From Chromobotia macracanthus (taxonomy: Eukaryota; Chordata; Actinopteri; Cypriniformes; Botiidae): a stretch of 64,000 bases of DNA. Shown piece after piece: positions 1 to 11,379 of this stretch (its first letter is position 1; every line of letters starts with the position of its first letter). Where the stretch lies: assembly GCA_036877525.1 (NCBI GenBank), contig JAZGTH010000002.1:1116001-1180000 (forward strand). Direction: 5' to 3'. The translations under genes were made by a program, and so were the position numbers. The notes under the pieces are model-generated. The model was not told the origin of the DNA, did not search any database, and was given only the letters and a program-made list of their open reading frames with translations.

Positions 1-581
1 GTGTCACAGGACACAGACCACTGACTTCTGCTTCATATACACTTCAAAATCACATAAATAGCAATAAGTAATATGTAAAAAAATGCTAAACAAATTATAT
101 GTATGCTATCAAAACAGCTGTCGTTTGTCTTGATTACAGCCCTGAACACATTCACCTGACAAACTTCATCCAGCTTTTGAATAGCACTGAAGGAGATGGA
201 CACTACATGCTCCAAGACAATCATCCAAGCCTTTGACAACCTTTAACATGTAGCTTAGTAAGAAATATTGAAATGAGGTCAATAGTAAGTAAATAGTAAA
301 TAAACAGTTTAGCGGTTGGTTTGCAATTTTTGATCTGGAGATCTGGTTGTTTTTAAACTGTCAAAGAAATAAAACACTGCCGTAACATTCAGTATTTTTA
401 GATAGATTCAATACTTCATGTTCTCAGGCTATAATCTCGGCTAATCATTTATCTTTTCTAACAGAAAGTTGGAATGTCGCATGATGAGACTGACCACAGT
501 ACAGTGTAAAATCTGTTTGTGTTAAAACTGTCTGATAACACATTTTCTACTAACACTTAGTTTCTTCTGGCTGAGGATTAC
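1..581. other. mtor: Left-edge intron, no mtor exon found
   Basis: The next mtor exon (human residue ~1971 onward, ALIYPL...) is not present. A 68-codon open frame on the minus strand (33-239) shows no similarity I recognise. AT-rich, otherwise featureless. Confidence 0.6.
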
Positions 582-663
582 CTGGGGATGATATCGGCCA
601 ATGTCGGTGAGCAGCTGGTGGTGCGCGTAGAGTATCGATACTAGCTATCAACTGTGGAATAAC
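582..663 (-). pseudogene. mtor: mtor exon (human ~1938-1970), 17-bp deletion
   Basis: It reads VIPQLIASIDTLR, then loses the frame. After the CGC codon, 7 nt stand where 24 are expected before the codons for QLLTDIGRYHPQ, which follow in a different frame. The exon is 82 bp against the 99 expected, exactly 17 bp short. The acceptor (aaatcag) and donor (gtaatc) are intact. Two further replacements (R to S, P to L) fall in a highly conserved stretch. This is the end of the FAT domain. Confidence 0.92.
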
Positions 664-862
664 CTGATTTAAAACAGGAAGTTGGTTGTTTAGCATTTTA
701 TGGTAGCATAAGTGTGCTGCCTATGAAGACAGTGCCAAATAACTCATATCAGTAAGGATGTGGCCTATGTAGACAGCAGAGAGCAAGCTGGTCACTAAGG
801 TTTGGAACAGAGCTTGTTGTGTTATGTGAGTATATGTGCAGGTGGGATGGGAATGGTCTTAC

Positions 863-959
863 CTGTAACCAGGTGTCTGTCTGAATAGTTTTAATGCCCT
901 CAACTAGAGCTTCATTCACCTCGGGCCAGTGACCATAGTCAAACCATAAGGTCAGAACT
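863..959 (-). pseudogene. mtor: mtor exon (human ~1906-1937), open
   Basis: It encodes VLTLWFDYGHWPEVNEALVE, then GIKTIQTDTWLQ. All 32 FAT-domain codons are present, with acceptor ttcag and donor gtaaga. The first base completes the Arg codon begun by the exon at 2344-2444. Only a few changes from human mTOR. This exon is intact on its own, but it lies downstream of several truncating lesions. Confidence 0.93.
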
Positions 960-1171
960 CTGAAGGTGACAAAAAGCCATTTTTCATTATCAAATGCACA
1001 TTGCAAGCATAAAATGTATCATACATTTCTATCATTAGTGAGGTCATAGAGGGTTTACCTAGATATTTTTCTTTAGTTCTTCCTTTAATTTTTTTTGTAA
1101 ATGTGACTTAAAGTTAAAATTTAAAGATCCAACTTTTTATTAAAACTCATTAAAGCGCCACTTACATAAAC

Positions 1172-1406
1172 TTAAAGAGTTAGTTCATCCCCCACAACAT
1201 CTACTTTTGAACACTAAAGTAGATGTTTTTGTAGTATGTTGGTAACCAAACAACAGTGGAACCCATTGACTTACACTGTATAGACACAAAACCACTGAAA
1301 CATTTCTCAAAATATCTTTTTTCATTTCTCAGAGGAGAAAGTCATACAGGTTTGAAGGTAAGTAAATGATGGAAGAATTTTCATTTTTTGGGTGAACTAC
1401 CCTTTA
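1172..1406. mobile_element. Foldback MITE (family D)
   Basis: Ends are inverted: ttaaagagttagttcatccc at the left and gggtgaactaccctttaa at the right. The interior carries ggtaaccaaacaacagtgga and gtcatacaggtttgaaggta, matching the element at 53,822. Confidence 0.65.
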
Positions 1407-1479
1407 ACGTCTTTTTTGTGAGGACTAGTATTTCTCAATTAAATGATATGTTAAATATCTCTTTAAATATCTGTAAGTT

Positions 1480-2016
1480 ATTACAAATACAGAGAGCCCA
1501 CGCCACAACCCTCCTGATTTCACTCCATTGGCTACCTGTAACCGCCTACATTCAATTTAAATCTCTGACCCTGGCCTTTAGAATAGTCACTGGAACCCTC
1601 TTACCTCAACTCACTCCTTCAGACATACGTCCCCTCCCGCTAACTACGGTCTGTAAATGAGCGACGTCTGATTGTTCCCCCACAACAAGGTACCAAATCA
1701 CTCTCTAAGACGTTCACCTATTCTGTTCCTTCGTGGTGGATGGAGCTCCCAGCCTCCACCCGATCTGCTGAGACCAACACAACCACAGACACCTGACTAA
1801 TCAGAAATGTTCTTTGGATTAGTCTAATCCCAAATGCTCTGATGTTCTTTTCTTTTCAAAAAAACCTTCCTCTGTTCATCTTGTCTCAGAATACGATTTC
1901 CACTTGTAAATGCAGCTTTGTAGTCTTGGCTCATTGGTTCTTAAGGCAAAATGTTTAATGCATATAAAGCATTAAGCAAAAGCATTAGATGAATGAATAA
2001 ATGTAATTGTAAATAT
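1480..2016 (+). repeat. L2/CR1-like LINE 3' end, truncated
   Basis: A translated segment around 1,495-1,640 reads SLHWLPVTAYIQFKSLTLAF, the characteristic C-terminal end of L2/CR1-type reverse transcriptase, followed by an 'RS.RTFTYSVPSWW.ELPAS'-like stretch containing stops. It ends in a tail (gcattagatgaatgaataaa, tgtaattgtaaat) resembling the SINE tails in this window. A 5'-truncated, dead element. Confidence 0.7.
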
Positions 2017-2343
2017 TGAAGGGCTATATCTGGCATCTATTTATCGAAAAAAATCCTCTGATCAATGTCTGATGGAAATAGCAATAAAACAGCATAATTA
2101 GGACACGTTCCTTAAGACCAACTAGTTGTTTACACAATTTACTGACTAGTTAATTTGGAAATCCTTTTTTTTTCACATCTTTGGTTTTAACCTGGCCTTT
2201 CCAAGCTTTGAAGGTAAACCACAGTATAAACACTGACTACAATGAGTCAGTTTATTTTGACACAAGGGGGCAGCCTCTATACAGACTTACAAATACACAC
2301 AACTCGGTGTTATTGTTGTCTAGACAACCAAGTGCTCACTTAC

Positions 2344-2444
2344 CTCAGTGTGTCTTGTAAATTATTTCCATGCGAGAGGGAGATAGACCGGGAAAATCCC
2401 TGCACGGCAGGCACTGTGTAGAGGAGCAGAGTCTTGGACAAATT
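2344..2444 (-). pseudogene. mtor: mtor exon (human ~1872-1905), open
   Basis: It encodes NLSKTLLLYTVPAVQGFSRS, then ISLSHGNNLQDTLR, in phase 0 after the acceptor (tttgcag), with donor gtaagt. The 101-bp length is as expected (33 codons plus 2 nt). The D to N, F to S and R to H changes are at positions I recall as conserved. Its phase shows that the preceding exon (2911-3103) should have been a multiple of three. Confidence 0.92.
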
Positions 2445-2910
2445 CTGCAAAATAGAAAACCACACAATTCAAGCCCAAACATTACATGACTATATCAACG
2501 TAAACACAATCAGTTTCATGTCAAAACACTGTAAATAAATGCATTTTATTTCCTTTGCCTATGTTTAAGTATTTGAATGCTTAACTTGATGTTTGACTTT
2601 AAAATCTCAAGCTTTTGCTGTTTATTTATCCAAATCTCTGTTGAGATAGCTGTGCACCAACAGAGAGAAGTAACATCTTTAAAAGATCGATTCAAATAGC
2701 GTGATAAACACACTCAGAGATGAAAGATGCCAGCCCCGTTTTACTGTTGATCCATCTGAAACCTGTTTACTTGCTTTAGACTTGTTTACTTGTTTTAAAA
2801 AATTGTTTAGTTTTTTGGAAATTGGGTAATGGCAAATGCTGGTGAAAGCTTTGCACACAAGCTTCTAATAATGTTTGGATGACAATGCATGGCTCTGGTC
2901 TGCTCTGTAC
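2445..2910. other. mtor: mtor intron, nothing recognised
   Basis: AT-rich intron between the exons at 2,344 and 2,911; no repeat or conserved block identified. Confidence 0.6.
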
Positions 2911-3103
2911 CTCACTGACTTTATTTTGTCCAGGTGAGGGGACAGGACTCTGTGCTGTCTGCCTCACTGTCACTGTTACTGGCTTCACTGTTGATGCTTG
3001 CGCTGCTTGCATGCCGCAGTTTCTTCTTCTCATCGCTGCCCTGATTCTGGTGCTTGTAGTGAAGAACGGCCTCAAAGTTCATGACTGCCCAAGCATGCCA
3101 CGC
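2911..3103 (-). pseudogene. mtor: mtor exon (human ~1789-1871), frameshift and stop
   Basis: It starts AWHAWAVMNFEAVLHYKHQN, followed by the Lys-rich and Ser/Glu-rich linker (shorter than the human Ala/Thr-rich linker). After ...STESCP the frame slips by one: SPGQNKVSE appears in the next frame, while the original frame reaches TAA at 2921-2923. The exon is 193 bp, which is 1 modulo 3, although both neighbouring junctions are phase 0. The cause is a 1-bp insertion or a 2-bp deletion. Acceptor tttgcag and donor gtacag are intact. Confidence 0.92.
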
Positions 3104-4105
3104 CTGCAAAGTAAATATGTATTATCTCTTTGTCTCAACACAAAAAACAACCCTTTACAGAACTAATGCATGCCACATTTTCAAAATAGTTCAGTTGTTA
3201 GCGAAAATAAACACAGTCAAAAATAAAGTAACATGGTACAAGAGAGGCTGTAGGATCAACACTGCAGGATCAAAGTGTGACCATAACTAACATGAACAAT
3301 TCTTAATAAGAGTGAAAGATCATGGAGAACAGAATGAATCCAGCTAAATGAGTCAGATTAAACATAAAGTGGGTACATGACTGAATCTCACAAAAACATT
3401 TTAAGAATGTGTGGGTCACACTTCAGCCACAGTAAAATAAATATAAAGTGGAAAAATATATATTATGCAAATTGTGAACTATTGATACATTTATACATTA
3501 GGTAGTACTGATTGACAGTCAATCATAAATTGCCTCAGTACAGAGAAATGTCAAATCATGACAACAACTATTACAGATTGCATGCCTGTCGCAACTATAT
3601 TTTTGTATATTTTTGTATGTTATTGACATCATTAATATGCACTTAAAAATGTTTTTGCCTATAATTAGGTAAACGTTATTTACCTAACTAATATGCAAAT
3701 AAGAACGTCAACCCAGGGTTAATAAATGTACAGCGAGAAATGCAGAAAGGTTACCCCAGTGTTCTATTTAGAATGAGGGTTTATGGTTTAGAATGAGCCC
3801 AGGGTTAATAATCTGAAGTGTGAAAAGTCAAATAAATATGATGTACAATGTATAAAAATGCAAACAAATGTGTCTATGATCATGTGAAGTCCTTGCATTT
3901 TCCTTGCATAGATGGAAGCACACAAGATGCTCTTTGGAACACTGTCAGATCTTGTTGACGATGTTTGAGTTTGTCTATTTCATTTCTGAAGAAAACTGAA
4001 AATTTTTACTCCCACTGTTTTAATGATGATCAATCATCAATAAAAATTTGCAAAAAGAAACCATTTTTAGTAGTTATGTAGTTTGAAGTTGTGGGTGTAT
4101 TGTAC
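3104..4105. other. mtor: mtor intron, nothing recognised
   Basis: One kilobase of AT-rich sequence without a recognisable repeat or coding signal. Confidence 0.6.
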
Positions 4106-4223
4106 CTTGTACCATTTGCGATTGTGTTCCGTTGAGTGACTGTAATACTGCAGCACTTTTGGGATGGTGCTCTCATTGATACCCTGAAGACTTAGCTGCC
4201 ATTCTCCCAGCTTCAGAAAACAC
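4106..4223 (-). pseudogene. mtor: mtor exon (human ~1750-1788), open
   Basis: It encodes CFLKLGEWQLSLQGINESTI, then PKVLQYYSHSTEHNRKWYK, 39 codons after the completing G of an Arg codon. Acceptor gtgcag, donor gtacaa. It is nearly identical to mTOR from other vertebrates and carries no lesion of its own. Confidence 0.93.
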
Positions 4224-5792
4224 CTGCACACAGAACAAACACATTCCAGAAGGTAGAAAATTTTTGCTTCCAATTAGATTTTTCCAATGTGATCAGTCAG
4301 TCATCTTTGTTCAACTCAAAGTCTCTTGCTTCCTCTTTTCATGTTTTTCCTATTTTCCACGATACTGCTCTTACTGCTGGGTGTCTGATGGTGATGTAGA
4401 CCAGGAGTCCAGACTGCCAGGGTTTATGTGTGTGTATTCCTCTAATCATACACCTTTTAAGTTACAGTAATGGACATTTAGAGAAATACACCTGCTCTAA
4501 AAAGCTGAAGATTGGTTGCAGTAATGTTTCATGGTTTGAGTTCATTAGAGACACAGTGGAGTATAAACTCCTCCAGGTTCTGTTCTTTTGTTCTCCTCAA
4601 TGATATCATACATAATTCTTAACTGTTGAGGAAACTCTGACAAGCGTACTCAATCTTCCTCTAAGCGTACACCTTACAGTCACTGGCAGGGGTGCAGGAA
4701 GTGTACTCAGATGAGCACTGTTTACTTTGCAGAAGTTTGATGAATAGCTCGTCTCTGAGGAACAAGCAGTTCTCACTGGGAGAAAATTTGAGCAGCTGTA
4801 AAACACCATCTACAGCACACCAAACTACTATTTTCTTCCTGCCAAAACACATTGAAAAGAACTGAGAAGAGGCAAACATTTGGAACACCACCAGCCGGTT
4901 ACATAAGAACACATAAGATCCACTTTACAGACCCAAAGCACACAAAGACGCTATAGAATATCAGAAACCATGTGGCCAAGTGGTTAGTACAGGTTTAATA
5001 CTAACCAATTCATTCCTATCCTCTGTTGTTGCCAGAAGGTGGCAAAAATCTCCATTAAAGTCTTATGCAACCCAGTATGATGACATAATACATTACTATA
5101 ACTGTATGTATTGGACAAATGAACCAAAATAAAACAAAATCATTTTTTCTCAGCAAGAGTTTGGAAGAAAAGATAATACTGAAATCAACATTACGCACAA
5201 ATTTTAGAGAAATTATTCAAGAAAAATTAGATTATCTAATTTCAAATGTATTAAGGCTAATTCACACTTTTTCACAAACTCATTTGTTATGCTTCGTCGG
5301 GTCAGTGTGGATCTCTGCTGGCTCCCAGCAGGTTTTTGCAGCAGAGCTGTTTCTTCATCTCCTTCAAACAAAAAATACTTTTTATTCCATATTTCAGCAG
5401 TAGCAAGAAAACTACTGCTAAAACTAAAAAGATTACGTGTTCTCCAGTGTGTGAAGACATTTTGCATCCGATTCTTTCTGCTGCCCCCTGGCTGAGTTTA
5501 GCTATACCAGAAAATGTTGACCTTGAGAGGACATTTTTAGGTCTTTATGAGGACACAAGCTTATAAATCATACAGAATGACCTTTTCTGAAAATCTCATA
5601 TAGGAGAAAGATTTCTGTGAGGGTTAGGTTTAGGGATAGGGTTATGGTAGGGTACAGAATATAGTTTGTACAGAATTAAAGCCATTATGTCTATGGAATG
5701 TCCCCATAAAACATGTGCGGGGAAAGCCCAACATGTGTGGAATAACCATGTTATAATTGTACAGTTGAGTGTGTGTGTATGTGTAGACTGAC
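4224..5792. other. mtor: mtor intron
   Basis: Holds the repeat at 5,520-5,735. Short overlapping frames at 5,119-5,566 on both strands look like chance frames or repeat debris; no family recognised. Confidence 0.55.
5520..5735 (+). repeat. Interspersed repeat with G-rich core
   Basis: tttatgaggacacaagctta, then gagggttaggtttagggata, then accattatg-like and tggaatgtccccataaaaca. A familiar fish repeat layout; no coding capacity. Confidence 0.45.
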
Positions 5793-5902
5793 CGTGCCAT
5801 AAGTTTATGCAGCTCTTGATTGTGATGCTGGTCTTCAGCTGCTATGGCATGTTGTGCTTGCTGCTGCATACCCTGAACAAAGTGCTGCATGTGCTGAAAG
5901 GT
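5793..5902 (-). pseudogene. mtor: mtor exon (human ~1711-1749), two codons short
   Basis: It encodes TFQHMQHFVQGMQQQAQHAI, then AAEDQHHNQELHKLMA plus two bases of Arg. The expected start is I-D-A/T-F, but the acceptor (ctctcag) now lies directly before the T-F codons, so Ile-Asp is missing. This is either a 6-bp loss or a moved splice site. Donor gtcagt is intact. The frame is kept. Confidence 0.9.
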
Positions 5903-6545
5903 CTGAGAGAGACGCAGAGAAATCTTAAAACACACATTCTGACACATAATAAAAACAATGCAAATGCTTATATGCAAGTGAAAGATAAATGTAAGGTGAG
6001 ACTTGATTTTATCCATTGGGCATCAACTGGATGGTGAAAAGTTTCATATAACTTTAAAGTCAGACCAGAAATGGAGCTTGCAACAGATTGTGGAGGTCTA
6101 TGGAAGAGGTCTATACTCCTCCTTAAACACCATCAGCACCCAGTTTTGAAAAGACCTCCTACCTTCTAACCTGGATGTGGAAGCTAAAGTATTTCTGATT
6201 ATTTCAGAGCATCTCCATACATCCCAAAGGTCAAACTTCTTTAAAAAGCTACTGTTATTTGCTATTTCCATAACCAAACTACTGTTGCTATTATTGCCGC
6301 AACCTTTATAGAAATTAACATTAACCATTGTCAACACTTAAAAAAGCTGCATTACTTACAACCATGTTTTTAAACAAAACATAAATATGCAATTAAATAA
6401 TAGTCCACATGGCTTAGACATTAGTCAGAAAATTATTTCAAATGCTGAGCAACCTATTACATTTTGGCAAAAGATTACTATGTTTTTTCTTTTGAAGCCA
6501 TGTGCACTGATCAATTAAGAAAAACAAGACCAGTAGTGTGTATTA

Positions 6546-7578
6546 AAAAATAGTTCACCCAAAACTCTCTATATACATATGAAATATATATTTATGAAAT
6601 ATCTCTCATTATTTACTTATCCTCATGCCATCCTATATTTCTGTCTTCAGCCAAACAGAGTTATAGTTATATTAAGTAATTTCTTGGCTCATCCCTGCTT
6701 TATAATGGTACTAAATAGTATCTGAGATTTTGAAGCTCCAAAAACGCATCTACCCATAATAAAATTTAAACAATATGCTTGCGAAAGAAAACAATTTATA
6801 TTTTTAGCTTATTAAGGCAATCGATACACCACATATTCATGTAAACAAACAGATCAGAGCATTAAATTAAAATAAGGCAGCATTTCAGTAAGACCAAATC
6901 TCATTGGTTCTTGCATGTCGTAACTGTGTTTTGTCACAATGCATATTGTCACAAGACATATAAGACCCAAAGAAATTCAAAGTTCGACATAGGCTGGCAT
7001 GCTGCCATGTTAGGTGTGCAATGTTTACGTTCAAACACAACATATTGACTGTTATATATGCTCAAAATATGACATTAAAAAGCTGTGAAGAATATTAATA
7101 TAACTTTGTGTTCGAATAAAGAAAGAAAGTCATTTATACAACTTCTCATCAAATAGTGACTCAAGAAAAAGAAAGGTTACGTAACAAACAAGAATGAGTT
7201 AACGATGTAATTATTCAAGTCTATTTATTCACTCAATCAAGACAACGTATAATGATACTGACTGAACATATCAACCAAGTAAATATTTAACAATAACACA
7301 TAAAATAAAACAAAGATACTGTTTGGTAGCTAGCACAAAATCTGTCGTCTCTGTTCATTTCTTCTCCTTGCTGGAGTCTTTTATCTGCCAGCTTAATTAA
7401 TCAGCCACTCTCAAACAATGAACAGGTGTGTGCACCTAAGAGAGAGAAAGCATACAGGCTTGTAGAGATAAAACAAGGGGCCACAAAAATGTAAACACAA
7501 GACACAGATTAAACAATCGACCGTAATAGTCATAAACACTTATACAGATTTAGCATTTTTCGGTGAACTACTCCTTTA
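6546..7578. mobile_element. Family D MITE-like element, about 1 kb
   Basis: Left end aaatagttcacccaaaa and right end tttttcggtgaactactcct are inverted copies of one terminus type. The interior is AT-rich and non-coding. The pairing of these two ends is inferred. Confidence 0.45.
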
Positions 7579-8202
7579 GGAAACAGGGTCTTTTTTATTT
7601 TAATGTTGACTTTGATCATCTTTGTTAGGGCTTAGCAGTAATGGCTTATGCTTGAAGCAGTAACCTTTCAGCTTGACTATGAACTGACTATTCTGGTTTG
7701 TGCTTTGTTCATGTGAAAATAGTTATGACCACTTGCAATCCCCAAACCTTTTACATTTCTGTACTGAGCAGATATGCAAGGCATTGATTAAGTAAAATAT
7801 TTCACAAAATCATCTTTGAACAGAACTTTGGACACCACACTTAAAAAAACTGATCACAGTACAAGATGAGCCAGTGATTCAATGTATTGTTTTTATCTCC
7901 CGAGGCTCGAGTGACAGAGGAATCTGAAGCTGTTTGGGAGCAGTTCTTGTTTGCTCTGTAATTTTCAGTGCCTGGTGCTTACGTAATCTTTCACATACAT
8001 AACACTTCAGTGACGTGTGTGTTATGTAGCAGCTGACATACTGTGTAACATTTAACTGAACTCAAAGAAAAAAGACAATCTTTTGTTGTATATTTTAATC
8101 ATTTAGCTAGAAAGCATAGAACACAGATTTTGTCCATCTGTTTAAATTAGGTTTTGTTTTAAAGTGAAGTGTGAAAATTATTTTTCGATGTAACCACATT
8201 GT

Positions 8203-8545
8203 TAAAGTTGCAATCTGTAACTTTTTGGTTAACAGTGAACAAATATCAGATATTGAACAAGTACCAAACAGATCTGTGTTCAGAATGTTCTCATCCTGAT
8301 TTGCAATGGTAAGTTTATAATAATAATTTATAATTTAAGATGTTGAGTCTGATTTTGCCAAGAATGCCCATCAGTAAATAGAAAGAAGATCCAGCTAAAT
8401 TGTGTGTGGGTGCTAGAATGGCTTGTTCTTACAACAGTTGTTAAGAATTTCAACATACACATTAAAAAAATAACTGCAAGCAACTTGCAATTTTATGTTT
8501 CGATGGTGATAGAGAGGCAAAGGTTATGGAATGCAGCTTTAATGT
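8203..8545. mobile_element. Short non-autonomous element
   Basis: Left end ttgcaatctgtaactttttg and right end gttatggaatgcagctttaa look like inverted termini of a common fish element. The interior is non-coding. A related fragment is at about 24,773-24,860. Confidence 0.45.
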
Positions 8546-10128
8546 TTTTAAAACATTTTAAAATAAAATACTAATTATCATCCATTGATATTATCTAAAT
8601 ACTGTGTGTTAAAAAATTGTATTTTGCTTAAACAATTACTGTCAACAGTTACTGTGGAACACATTCAAACAATTTATTTGTAATCTTTACAAGTTTGCTA
8701 GTTTGCTTAAACATTAATAGTTGGATACAAAACAGCCTCTCCTCAACACCACTGGTACAAAAAACCTATGTACGTTTATATGTGGAACAACTCTCATGTT
8801 CATGTATTTAGTATTGCAGAATGCTGTCTTAACATAATATTAATGCTGAAAATGCTGAAAAAGTATAAAATAACACTTTATTTGTGTGCACACAGCACAT
8901 GGAGGTCTAACTGCTGGAAATGTGTTAAATATCTTGAAATGTTTAGCAGTGTTAGAAACTCCAGCATTTTGTTGTGTAATTATTGTGCATGCAGATTTCA
9001 TGAGTTTAAGAGATTACAGGAAATATTTGTACTTTTTGTAATATTCTGTTTTTCTTACATTAAAGGCCATAAAAAAACAACTACTGATAGAAAATTGTTG
9101 ATTAGTAGTGAAAATTGATTAAAAAACATTTCCATGTGTCAGCTGCTCTTATGCAACAGGTGACAGATGTTCACAGCACATGCTGAAAAACAAAGAGGGG
9201 CTGTAACGAGAATCTGCCAGATGCAAAGCATCGCAATCATTCCATCCGTCCTGTTACATCACAAAAAGTGAACTTTAAATATATGTATACATAATACATA
9301 TATAATACAATAATACAAAATAGCAGTTTTTAATAAAACAAAGGACAGCAGATTTAGAAAGGTACACCTCTCAGAAAATGTACAAATAAAGTTAATATAA
9401 TAAAATAAAATGGATGTTTTAAACAAGGAGAAGCTAATAAGCCTCATTTGTGGAGGGAGTGTGCCTTACAGAGGATCTGTGGGCACGTGGAATTGCTGGC
9501 CAGTTCTGAGTTTTCCTAAAACTCAACACTGTCCTGTTCAATTGAGCTGCTCTTCTCTGACACACTGAATGGAAGCTATAATTCCCCTGATACTGCCCTA
9601 ACCCCTAAAACACATCTCACCTTGCGTAATAACAGACACATTTACTCTTACTCTTACATAACATGAACAAATAACAGTTTCCAAATTGGCTATACTAAGA
9701 TACTTTGCCGTGAATTTTGCAGTTTATTTGAGATTTTGAGGTTCAAAAAGACAACCTTTATATATATCTGTTTGTGAGTTACCCCAGTCTTATAAACAAA
9801 TTTCTTGTTTTTATTGTAGATATCTGTGTTGCAAATTCTGAATGTTCATTGTTACCATGGACTTCTGTAACAACATTCTTCTTAAACACCAATCAGTTGC
9901 CATAAAAAACTGCTTGGCATGGGTTGTTACACTATTTTAAAAATAATTTTACTATTTATGTCTGAATATTTACTGTTGATTTAATGTGTGTTACGCTGCA
10001 GTCTAGACTGAGAGTTTTGCAGCACCAGAAGCTGCATGCTTGTGCCTCGAAAACAGTTGTGCGGAAGCAAGGCCAAGATGGCCACAGGGTGAACTGAGTT
10101 TCTTACAGGATGAATTGTGAGTGTTTAC

Positions 10129-10254
10129 CTTGCGAGGGCTCTTCCACATGTACTTCATATAAGCATAGGTGACATGAGGGTGAGCAGTGGGCAAAGGATG
10201 GTCCAGCTGTTTGGAAGGGTCCACACCCAGCAGAAGAGTCTTATGGGCCAGTGC
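10129..10254 (-). pseudogene. mtor: mtor exon (human ~1667-1710), 6-bp in-frame deletion
   Basis: It encodes ALAHKTLLLGVDPSKQLDHP, then LPTAHPHVTYAYMKYMWKSPRK. Human mTOR has KTLVLLLGVDPS, so two residues of a near-invariant FAT helix are gone. The exon is 126 bp against the 132 expected. Acceptor catcag and donor gtaaac are intact. Confidence 0.92.
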
Positions 10255-11253
10255 CTGATGATCATAAAGATTACTGGACATTAATCTCAGCTAAAAGCTG
10301 CATGTGACAACAAGGTTAATAGGAATCGTTTTTTTGGTTTAACATAAAAAAACTACATTTATAAGCCTGCTACTACAAATCAATCACTTTCATGAACTTT
10401 CGGCCTGTAAATGTTATGAAGAATCTGAGGTTGTCCTGCAATAAAAATGAAGGTGCTTGGAGATCACAGACAGCATACTGATCTCAAACACTCAACCCCA
10501 AGACCTGAAGCTCTCTGGGTCACAAAGAACCATCTGTTAGAAATCTAGAGCTTTGTAAATAAACAGTTCAATTGGCAATAATATAAGCCTGACCCCAGCG
10601 AGGGGTCTGTATCCTGGAACAGTGCTTGCATTGGCCAGCTTTCATCCCAGTTGCGTCACTTTCTTTCAGTGGCTTCCTGTGATTGGCACTGTAGGTCAAA
10701 GGTCATAAGTCACTCTACAAGCTCATAAATCTAAGGCAGGAGGTCAGGGCTCGAATGCTTACTTTCAGCAGTTAGACCCCACTAGTCAATGTAGTAACAC
10801 CATCATTATGGGGCCAAAAATCCCTTTGTCCATGCATATAAACCGCAAATATTTAAATATAATGACATCAAATATGACATTTTCATTCTCCGAACATTTT
10901 TATTTTTAGAGTGCAGGCTACAGGCGCAAGCCCCACTGCTGTAGAGATAATAGGAATGCTAACGGTCCCTCAGAGTGTTATAGACTTGTTTGGTTGGTCT
11001 AAAATACAAAGTGTAGATTTCATCAAACTGCTCACAAAAATAACGATTCACTCCAGGTCTAAACACTGTGTCATATTCTGGAAGCTATTTAAAATTTCCA
11101 CGACAAAGTTTTTCCTTTGTGAAAATTACTGTCTGTTGGTGGGGTTACGCCACAGGAGACTGTAGTGTATTATGTGTTACATTAGAGTAGTTCCACAGAC
11201 CACTGAGTGTTGCAATGTGCCTTGTGTTTGGAGGTGATGCAACATGTTCTTAC
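10255..11253. other. mtor: mtor intron
   Basis: Mostly featureless. A phrase near 10,665 (cagtggcttcctgtgattgg) faintly resembles the HWLPV end of L2-type LINEs but is too short to call. Confidence 0.5.
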
Positions 11254-11379
11254 CAGTCGTCCACTCTTTCCACAGAGGCTAGCATACTTCAACCATGTCC
11301 GCATGTCCTCATTTGGACTGATGACCAGTGAGTGCACCATCAGGATTCTCTGCCAGTCCTCCACAATACGCTGGCAGCC
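11254..11379 (-). pseudogene. mtor: mtor exon (human ~1625-1666), open
   Basis: It encodes GCQRIVEDWQRILMVHSLVI, then SPNEDMRTWLKYASLCGKSGRL, 42 codons in phase 0, with acceptor cttcag and donor gtaaga. Close to human mTOR (R to H in MVRSL). No lesion of its own. Confidence 0.94.

Larger units (their letters stand above)
5903..10128. other. mtor: mtor intron, 4.2 kb
   Basis: Contains the elements at 6,546-7,578 and 8,203-8,545. A 116-codon open frame (8,768-9,118, plus) is AT-driven, Cys/Phe/Tyr-rich and without recognisable similarity. The rest is featureless. Confidence 0.55.

Noticed and set aside
33..239. 68-codon minus frame at the left edge as a possible mtor exon
   Set aside because: The sequence does not match the expected ALIYPLTVASKS region or any other mTOR segment.
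2776..3166. Plus- and minus-strand frames overlapping the mtor exon at 2,911
   Set aside because: Shadows of the mtor exon in other frames; the membrane-like plus frame is a by-product of the Lys/Glu-rich coding strand.
8768..9118. 116-codon plus-strand frame in an mtor intron
   Set aside because: AT-rich composition with Cys/Phe/Tyr-heavy content, no domain, no splice partners; likely chance.
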